The translations under genes were made by a program, and so were the position numbers. Shown piece after piece: positions 57,085 to 64,000 of a DNA stretch of 64,000 nucleotides; within the stretch, counting starts at the first letter, position 1, and every line of letters begins with the position of its first letter. Below the pieces are notes generated by a model. It did not search any database. It was not told where the DNA came from and worked only from the letters and a program-made list of their open reading frames with translations. The DNA comes from Scalesia atractyloides (lineage: Eukaryota; Streptophyta; Magnoliopsida; Asterales; Asteraceae), in the NCBI GenBank assembly GCA_947069175.1, contig CAMTDV010000018.1, positions 37,522,869-37,586,868 on the forward strand, read 5' to 3'.

Positions 57085-57185
57085 AACAGTTAATACCGGT
57101 ACCAAAAATGTTAAAAGTCGGTACCAAAAATGCACCCAGTTTGGTAAATCCGGTACCGGTACCCGATAACATTTTCTCATCCCTA
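57085..57185 (-). repeat. fragment related to the GGTACC MITE
   Basis: Read on the minus strand it begins TAGGGATGAGAAAATG and contains GGTACCGGTACCGG, like the MITE at 56140. No opposite end or target duplication was found, so it is probably a truncated relative. Confidence 0.45.
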
Positions 57186-57543
57186 CATTTAAAGGCATAA
57201 GGATATTGTACACTTTACTTTGGTGTTTTTTTCCTGCATCAATTTGTTGCATTATGGGTTTGATTTGATTGTAAGCTTTTATAATAATGGACACATATTT
57301 ATATCCTATCTAATATTAATATTTGTTTGACATTTGTTTCTTTGTCTCTTTAAAACCCAGTATCTCTTCATTGTCTCTTTCTTTTAGATCTCCTACTCTC
57401 TTTGAAACTCTCTCTCTTAGTTGCAAACACTTTCGATGAGTTTTTGTCTAACCATTTACGAACCTTACACGGTCGTATTTTTTAGAGAGGAACATCAACA
57501 GGCTTTCTAGAGAGAGAAACAGAGCGAGATGACACGCTTTTAG

Positions 57544-57578
57544 CCCCCCACCACAACGCGGGGGAGCTTACATCTAGT
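57544..57578 (+). mobile_element. probable Helitron 3' terminus
   Basis: Stem CCCCC...GGGGG (57545-57549 with 57560-57564) lies 9 nt before CTAG followed by T (57574-57578). This matches the hairpin plus CTRR-T signature of Helitrons. The 5' TC end was not located. Confidence 0.5.
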
Positions 57579-58295
57579 TTAATATATATAGTAATATTTT
57601 CACTTTTCACTTTTAATAAACGTGTCCAAATCCTTTGTCATTATTAGCATGCAAAATCTCCTGAAAGTACATGAGGTTTAAAGATTTTACAAGGATTTTG
57701 GGCTTTTTGAATCATTGCAATAACTTAACACTTAAATAAATCTTGATCTACTTGTCGTTTATAATTAAACCCAAGATCTCCTACTAAAAGGCAAGAGCCT
57801 CTACAAAGTGAACTAGCCCCACATTGACTAATAACTTGTACTTGATATGCGTTAAATTTAAGTGTATTTGAAATATAATGGTGATAAATTCGAGTCGTAA
57901 GTTGTAACAATGTAAATAGTTTCTGAAAAAAATTGTTTAAAGCTTAGAAGAAATAAATTGTTTTTGAAAATATAAGAATTTTTTTCCAATAAAAAATGAA
58001 ATGATAATTCAATACAATTCTTGTTGTTTTTTTTTTATTTTGATCTGACTAACACACAATTATAAATTATATATTATATTATTATATTATATATATTAAT
58101 ACAAAGTTGGCATGAACAGTTCCTTACCAAGATTTTTCTTTAATATTCTTTTCCTTTTCTTAATTATAATATTTTGTTTAAGCCAATAAAAATCTTGTTT
58201 TTAATAATGTTTTTCTTTTCTTGATAACATTTTCTTAATCATATAGTTAATAATATTGCTTTATTGACATTTATCTAAACCGGTACTTTGATTAA

Positions 58296-58709
58296 TGTTG
58301 ATGCATAATGTCTATTGTCTAGGTCTTGGATCGAGTCTGTATGTTTAGGACTTGAATTGTTAGATTTTGAAGTTTATTTAAGTGTATTACAAAAGTTCGG
58401 CCGAACTTGTGTGCCGAACTTGTGTCATGGAAGATCAAGTTCACCCGAACTTGATCTACCCATTGTCACGCTTTGCCCGAACTTGTGAGTCAATATATAG
58501 GCTGTCTAGGTTCTCTCATTGTAACAACTTCGCAACTTTGACGGTGAAGCTTTGTCTGTTTGGATACTCGATGTACATGATTTGACATTAATACACAGAC
58601 AATTTAAACAATAAACTTTTGTATTTGATTAACATGTTCCATAATTTCCGCTTATGTTGGACATTTGATACAAATTCGGTTCCTTGAAAGTGGAAGAGCG
58701 ATCCTAACA
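58296..58709 (+). repeat. 5' LTR of element D (414 bp)
   Basis: TGTTGATGCATAATGTC to ATCCTAACA. Palindromes at about 58390-58490 (GTTCGGCCGAAC and GTTCACCCGAACTTGAT), TATATA near 58493, and a diverged stem-loop GGTGAAGCTTTG. It is distinct from the C/E LTR sequence but alike in layout. Confidence 0.87.
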
Positions 58710-59333
58710 AGTGGTATCAGAGCTGTGGATAGCTAATTTGCTGAGATCTACACAAGACACTCTTTATTTCTACTCATTTCTCTCAGTGTTCTTCATTTTT
58801 TCACAAAATTGATGAATTCACAGACAAAAATGGCTAAAATTTGAATATGTCATACATAATCACCTAAATACAAACCCTTGAAAGTTTCATAGCCAAATTC
58901 AAACGAATTCATGTCCAAAATGTCAAAATACCATGTTATGTAACTCAACTTCGCTCGTACTTATACCTCAAGTTTGCCCTAACTTGATTTAAAATCTTCA
59001 ATTTTGTTGATTTTAAACACCTTCGACCAAACTTGTTGGAATATTTAGCGAATTTGGATCAAGTTCGCCCGAACTTGTCAAAATCTTGTTGAAATTTTAC
59101 TTAAGTTCGCCCGAACTTGATAAAAACTTGGAAATTTTGCAATACTCAACACAAGTTCGCCCGAACTTGCTTAAAAGTGAAAATTTTAGAAAATTTCATA
59201 CAAGTTCGCCCGAACTTGTTGAAATTGAATCTGAAATTTGTTTTCTGCACAAGTTCGCCCGAACTTGTTAGTTTGTTAATCAGTTTTCGAGTGTTTTTTA
59301 ACGTGTTTCCAGTTAAACCTTCAGTTTGTTGAG
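58710..59333 (+). other. primer-binding site and leader of D
   Basis: TGGTATCAGAGC at 58712-58723 is an exact initiator Met tRNA type site. Palindromic dyads of the form CAAGTTCGCCCGAACTTG recur at about 59060-59270, four of them perfect. No ORF; the small frames here only translate the palindromes. Confidence 0.85.
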
Positions 59334-60295
59334 ATGGATGATTTCCATAATACCTTTCCTTCACCAATGGCTTCTACATCTAATGCAAATGCGGTAAACT
59401 AGATGAACTTGGATAATGAGATGGGAACTTCTACAAAGCCGCCAAAGTTGATGAGCATGGATGAGTTTGAAGGCTGGAAGGAAAAGTTCAAGAACTGGGT
59501 TCAAGCAAATGACTTCCATAGTTGGGTTGCTGTGGAAACCGGATATAAGTGGCTAAAAGATGAACGTGATCAAGATCTTGCTTTGGTTAAGTTTACACCA
59601 GAACATAAAGATGTGTATGTGCAGAATAGAAGATGATCAGTCTGATACAGCAATCAGTGAAAGAAGACATCTTGATCTTGCTACCTGAATGCGATACGTC
59701 ACAGCTTCTGTGGAATGCTCTTTGTGCTAAATATCTGGGAAGTGACGAGATGATTCAAAGCAAGAAGGCTTTAATCAAGAAAGAGTTTGACATTTTCACG
59801 ATGATCAAAGGCAAAACCATGAAGCAGATGATCGATAGATATTGTCATTTGATGGTTCATATGCGAAGGCACAATATTCATAAAACTAATGAAGAACAGA
59901 TTGATAAATTGGCTGATGCACTTCCTGAGGGGGAGTGGTCGACCTACTTGATAGTTTTGAAGAATAGTCCGAGTTGGCAACATTTCAAGTTATCATCTTT
60001 CATTGACAAATTAGAAGGACATGAAATGGAGTTGTTAAAAATGGCCAAATTAAAGAATGAAAATGTAGTGCAAGATGTAGGTGTCTACTACAAAGGAGGT
60101 GTTCAAGAGATTTCGAGTCCGAAAATTCAAACGGCGTTTAGTGCAAATATGAACTCTTCGAATCATTCGTCCCATAGTCAATCGAACACTCAATCATACC
60201 CGAGTTATGATCAGAGTCCTCCGAACACTGGATTATTCAAGTGCTGGTTCAAATTCTCTGTTCCAGAATCAACCAAATCAGACAAATCATGCTAG
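59334..60295 (+). pseudogene. gag: D gag capsid region
   Basis: ATG at 59334 fits the starts in B. A TAG at 59400-59402 and a one-base shift near 59630 break it. 59403-59636 has PPKLMSMDEFEGWKEKFKNW; 59633-60295 has MISLIQQSVKEDILILLPE, LWNALCAKYLGSDEM, LPEGEWSTYLIVLKNSPSW, HFKLSSFIDKLEGHE and VVQDVGVYYKGG. This is the capsid domain. The 220-codon second piece is the best-preserved capsid stretch in the window. Confidence 0.86.
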
Positions 60296-61026
60296 TTTTA
60301 CTCCAATCTGAAGAACGTTTTCCCTGAGCAAGTGGCTAAACAACTTATAGTGCTTCTTGCAACTGTACTCGAATCATACGAAAGTTTAGTAGCAGGGAAG
60401 ATCAAAAATCCAGAAATGACGGCTGAGGATTACGATTAGGTTAATGAAGAGGAATTGGAACTAATGGATATCAAGTGGAGCTTAGCTTCGATTATCAGAA
60501 GAGTTACGAAGTTTGTTGCGCTGACTGGAAGAGAAATTGGAAATCCGAGCAATAAGCTTGGATTTGACAAATCGAAAGTAACATGCATCAAGTGAAGACA
60601 AAGGGGCATTTCAAACGCGAATGCACGAATTAAGAAGCAAGCGGCAATCAAAGTCGTTTCGGCAACAACAATGACTATTACAAGAAAGCGTTGCAGTACA
60701 AGCCATATCCAAAGAGAACTCAAGTTGAAGTTCAAGATAATTCCTCAAAGCCAACTGAATAAGCTCTAGTTGTGTCTCATGAAGACGAAGGTTTTGATTG
60801 GAATAAGTATGTTTGCAAGAAAACTGGTGTTGCACTGATGGCAGAGATTGTGGATGAATCAGAATCGATGGTTAATGATGCAGCTCTGGAGAATGTGATC
60901 TTAAAAGAATATCTGCAAAGAACAAAGGAAGAAGAAATGATCTATCACCAGACTAGGATGAAGAACATTATCTCTCCTAACTTTGATTCTAGTTTTGTAG
61001 GTTTCTTTGGAAATACTTTGCAATAG
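60296..61026 (+). pseudogene. gag: D gag first-knuckle region, damaged
   Basis: Frame after 60296 reads NVFPEQVAKQ, ATVLESYESLVAGKI and MDIKWSLASIIRRVTKFVAL with a TAG near 60437. The knuckle is destroyed (CIK followed by TGA, then a frameshift, about 60585-60620). 60772-61026 has DEGFDWNKYVCKKTGVALMA and ends at TAG. Confidence 0.8.
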
Positions 61027-61938
61027 CAAGTGGTTGAAGAAAAGAAACCATAGGTTGAGGAGGTCAATGACGTGACAAAGGAGATGAACGCAGAGAATCT
61101 CACAAAGATTGCTGACAAAGCAATGATGGAAAATCTTAAACAGGTGGGTTCAGAGGTAAAGGTGATTTAAAAGGAAGTTGTGAAAATTGTGGAGGTTGAA
61201 AAACCTTGCGTAAAGTGCACAAAACCTTGTGAGCAATGTGTTGAGAAAACTCAAATCACAAGCGAACTAACTGTGCATAACGAAAATTTTAGATACCATT
61301 ATCGCACGATGAAAGAAGCTTATGATAAGATGAAAGGCACTTATTGCAATGTTGAAAAAGCTAATTTGGAACAAGGTGCCACAATAATAATGTTAAAAGC
61401 AACCGTAATTGAAAAACAAGAAGCAATTAGCATGTATATAAACACCATTACTGAAACAAGACAAGAGCTTCAAGATATGAAAATTGAAACTGAACGAGTT
61501 AGGCAACTTTTGCTCAGTTATACGACTAACGCTTATGTCATCGATCACATTCTTCCTACGATTAAGTCGGGGGGAAATGTTGAGAAACCAAAAGGTATGA
61601 AGCGTAAAGAGTACAACAATGTTCCACCTCCATTACTTGCAAGTTATTGTCACAAGAAAGTGGATGGGATTGAGAAGGCAACTAATATAACACTTTTATC
61701 AGAAACAAATGATAAGTTGCTTGAGAACATTGATGTAGTCTACACGACTTCTAATGATGACAGTGAAGCAGTTGTGAAAAATGTGGTTGAAAATGTTTTG
61801 GGAAATGATTCTGATGATGGCAGCTTTGAGAGCACCAACTCAAGTTTGAACAGTTCTGAATCACAATCTGAAAATGACGATACATCTTCGGAAAATAGCC
61901 TAAGTGATGATCCTAACGTTGTAATGTACAAAGTCTAG
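61027..61938 (+). pseudogene. gag: D gag middle segment, CxxC-x3-CxxC plus coiled coil
   Basis: 61180-61938 is open for 252 codons. Cysteines at 61207-61239 (KPCVKCTKPCEQC) fit the pattern seen in A and B. The coiled-coil region (YRTMKEAYDKMKG) and AYVIDHILPTIK follow, then PPPLLASYCHKKVDGI and the acidic Ser/Asp stretch. Two stops lie in 61027-61179. Confidence 0.82.
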
Positions 61939-61982
61939 GACTCTGATAGACTATATTTTACGATAGTTTTCCGATTCGGAAT

Positions 61983-62911
61983 GTGAAAGAAGATCAAATC
62001 GATAAACTATTCAAACTTGTTGAAGCATCACCAGATGATCTAGAGAAAAATGAAAAGAAATTTTACTCAAAATCAAAGAAAGTGTATAACATGAGAGCGG
62101 GTTTGGGTTTGGAGGTAGAAGATGAACCTAAAAAGAAACAGAAGTCACCATTTCACGAATATAAGATAAAAACATGAAATTCGTGTTTGGGACAAACACG
62201 GTGCATGAAGAAAATTTGATTGGAAAGCAATCAAAAGATGAGTTTAAGAATGAAAAGGAACTTCGTGATAAGGCTAAATCTACAAGTGGAGTAAAACCCG
62301 CTAGTGGACATTCTGCTGATACTCGGACTTGCTTCAGATGCAATGAAGTTGGTCACATTGCTCGCAAATGTCCGAAATCAAAGCATGTGTATAACCGAAG
62401 AAAGACAGTTTCAGATGATGAGAAACTTAAGAGCCCAGAGATTGTAAAGCCAATCACAATCTTAAAACGAAACAATGAATCAAACATTGAAGTGAAACCT
62501 AAAAGTGAATCTAAAATTGAGAAATCAACTTTTGAAAAAGGTGAAACTTCTAAATCAAATGGAAACAAAGGTTCAAAATTCTACATTAAGAAAGCTCGAA
62601 TGAAATCTCAAGCTTGGGTTGCAAAGAAAACTTCATCATCATCTGAAAATGCAAAGTCTGATTCAGTCAATGTTAAAGACTCCAAAGAAACAATGACTGA
62701 TAAGGGTGTTATCAAAAATGATCTTCCAAAATTAAAAAGGGATCTTCTAAAACAAACAAAGAAAGATAAAATTGCAAATTTTTCAAACTTGACATTGGAC
62801 AAGATGTTTGATGGCAATTTTGATTACGCAGATGAATGTGAATTTGATTACGAAGATGGTTATCAGATTCAACCCAAGACCAGAAAGGCTTGGGTTTCCC
62901 TATTTAAGTAG
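61983..62911 (+). pseudogene. gag: D gag C-terminal segment with second CCHC knuckle
   Basis: 62174-62911 is open for 245 codons. The knuckle CFRCNEVGHIARKC is at about 62330-62371, complete. Lys/Ser-rich tail, acidic DYADECEFDYEDGY and the gag end RKAWVSLFK with TAG at 62909-62911 follow. 61983-62177 is the preceding linker in another frame. This is the uninterrupted reference for the sequence at the inversion axis. Confidence 0.85.
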
Positions 62912-62934
62912 TTTCTTTGCATGTGTAGGGGCTC

Positions 62935-63480
62935 CAAAGATCCATCTTGTCGAAGTGGATTATGGATAGCGGAGCTTCACGTCACATGATTGGGACGCGT
63001 GCCTTACTCTTCGAAATTAAAGCAATCAATGGAGGGTACGTGGGATTCGCGGGTAATCAAGGAGGTAGAATCGTTGTAGAAGCAAAGTTATCGAATGGTG
63101 AGGTTTCATTTTATAAGGTCAAATATATCGCTGAGCTGGAGAACAATCTTCTCAGTATTTCTCAGATCTGTGAATAAGCAGTTTACCACCCATTTCAACG
63201 ATAAGGAGTGCATGATCATTAAACTGGGCTTTAAGATTCCAGAAGAATAAATTCTCATGCGTGCTCCTCTCGAGAATGATCTTTATGTGCTAGATATGAG
63301 CGTTGCTACTACTACTTCGAAGTCGGCTCAATGTTTCGTAACAAAGTCCACAGAGAAGGAATCAATTCTTTGGCACAGAAAGATGGGTCATATACACCTT
63401 AGAAAGATGAATCATTTGGTTCACAATGATTTGGTTGAAGGAGTGAATCTTAGAAGCTTTCACATGACTGATAGTTGTCT
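62935..63480 (+). pseudogene. pol: D protease and GAG-pre-integrase
   Basis: 62947-63177 has SKWIMDSGASRHMIG, GGYVGFAGNQGG and NLLSISQIC before a frame-breaking change (CTGTGAATAAGC). 63257-63586 has RAPLENDLYVLDMS and WHRKMGHIHLRKMN, CLECKK. A stop occurs at 63248-63250. The acceptor-like TGTGTAG|GGGCTCC precedes it. Confidence 0.84.
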
Positions 63481-64000
63481 GGAATGCAAGAAGGAAAGCA
63501 GGTTAAAAGGTCTCATCCAAGAAAGATTCTTAACTCCATCAAGCTGCCGCTTGAAAGACTGCATATGGATCTCTTCGGTCCAGTGAATGTTTGTAGTATA
63601 TCTGGAGATCTTTATTGTCTTGTCGGCACTAATGATTATTCAAGATTTTCATGGGTTTTCTTCCAAGAGAGCAAAGATGAAACGTTCGATTATCTCATGA
63701 TCCTCTTCAGGAAGATTGAAAATCTGTACGATCTCCTATTAGAAGAATCCAAAGTGATAACGGTACAGAATTCAAGAATGCCCGAATGAAAAAATTTTGC
63801 AACGATAAAGGCATCTTACACAAATTCAGTGCTCCATACACTCCGCAACAAAATGGAGTAGTTGAGAGGAAGAACATAATGTTAATATAAACAGCAAGAA
63901 CTGTGCTTACTAATTCAAAGCTTCCTGTCAGTTTCTGGAGTGAAGCAATCGCAACAGCATGCTATACATTGAACAGAGTCGTGAATTTCAAACCTACCAT
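63475..64000 (+). pseudogene. pol: D integrase core, partial
   Basis: 63475-63789: CKKGK-type start, LHMDLFGPV (first Asp), NDYSRFSWVFFQES. A deletion in YHLP-T-RRI (TACGATCTCCTATTAG near 63729) shifts the frame. Then GVVERKNI (altered; GVAERKN expected) and the YTLNRVV segment to the window edge. The gene continues outside. Confidence 0.82.

Larger units (their letters stand above)
56010..58295. other. non-coding stretch between copia elements
   Basis: No supported gene. It contains a MITE (56140-56258), an AT-rich part, a segment (about 56440-56960) reminiscent of an old LTR (GAGGAAAAGCCCTTGATCG), a fragment with GGTACCGG repeats (57085-57185), a pyrimidine-rich stretch (57340-57420), a probable Helitron end (57544-57578) and an AT repeat (about 58060-58100). 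Confidence 0.6.
58296..64000 (+). mobile_element. Element D: 5' part of a copia element, runs off window
   Basis: 5' LTR 58296-58709, primer site, palindrome leader, long gag with two knuckle regions, protease and integrase to the window end. It belongs to the same family as F: shared gag C-terminus and protease are nearly identical. The upstream pentamer ATTAA is a candidate target duplication that cannot be paired here. Confidence 0.9.

Noticed and set aside
56140..57185. A single ~1-kb DNA transposon with GGTACC inverted ends
   Set aside because: No matching target duplication spans the pair, whereas the left piece alone (56140-56258) has a perfect 8-bp duplication.
57070..57294. Possible small host protein in the non-coding stretch
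   Set aside because: 74 codons inside a GGTACC repeat fragment, no homology that I recognise and no exon signals.

Overview
The window is plant nuclear DNA made almost entirely of nested, mostly decayed Ty1/copia LTR retrotransposons; I found no convincing host gene, tRNA, rRNA or CRISPR array. The elements carry an initiator-Met-tRNA-type primer site (TGGTATCAGAGC), several internal polypurine tracts, palindrome-rich LTRs, an unusually long gag with two CCHC knuckles and, in one family, a third ORF downstream of pol. These traits point to the Sirevirus branch of copia. The third ORF resembles, from memory, an ORF abundant in Asteraceae retrotransposons, so a daisy-family genome is my best guess (inference, not proven).

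Layout. Bases 1-21006 and 21007-49830 form one large inverted duplication with its axis at about 21006. From the axis outward each arm holds: F, a 5'-truncated copia element; an LTR plus leader (E) inserted in the F reverse transcriptase; C, a gag-only element; and a ~15 kb element with ORF3 nested in C (A on the left arm, cut by the window edge; B on the right arm, complete at 36512-51457 with TSD GTTGG). The arms share the same nested insertion sites, so the nesting predates the duplication. The right arm is longer mainly because a 1.69 kb integrase-to-RT segment of F is present six times in tandem (22241-32369), against two copies on the left, where a 1.09 kb deletion also occurred.

Right of B: the 3' end of C (51463-53420), a different, GC-richer copia remnant of Retrofit/Ale type (53421-56009), about 2.3 kb of non-coding DNA with a 119-bp hAT-like MITE and a probable Helitron 3' end, and element D (58296-64000), the 5' half of another copia element that leaves the window inside integrase.

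The most unusual content is in A and B. Between pol and ORF3 there is a second, internal promoter-like block: a cluster of 18-bp palindromes (CAAGTTCGNNCGAACTTG) followed by TATAAATA, the same design as the LTR promoter. It is followed by a 9-nt mini-exon (ATGGCCGAG), a 551-nt GT-AG intron itself full of the palindromes, and a ~1290-codon ORF3 in phase. Both copies keep this arrangement. ORF3 therefore looks like an independently transcribed, spliced gene within the retrotransposon. Every protein gene seen is broken by stops or frameshifts, apart from stretches such as the last 349 codons of B pol, so these copies would need help from other elements to move.
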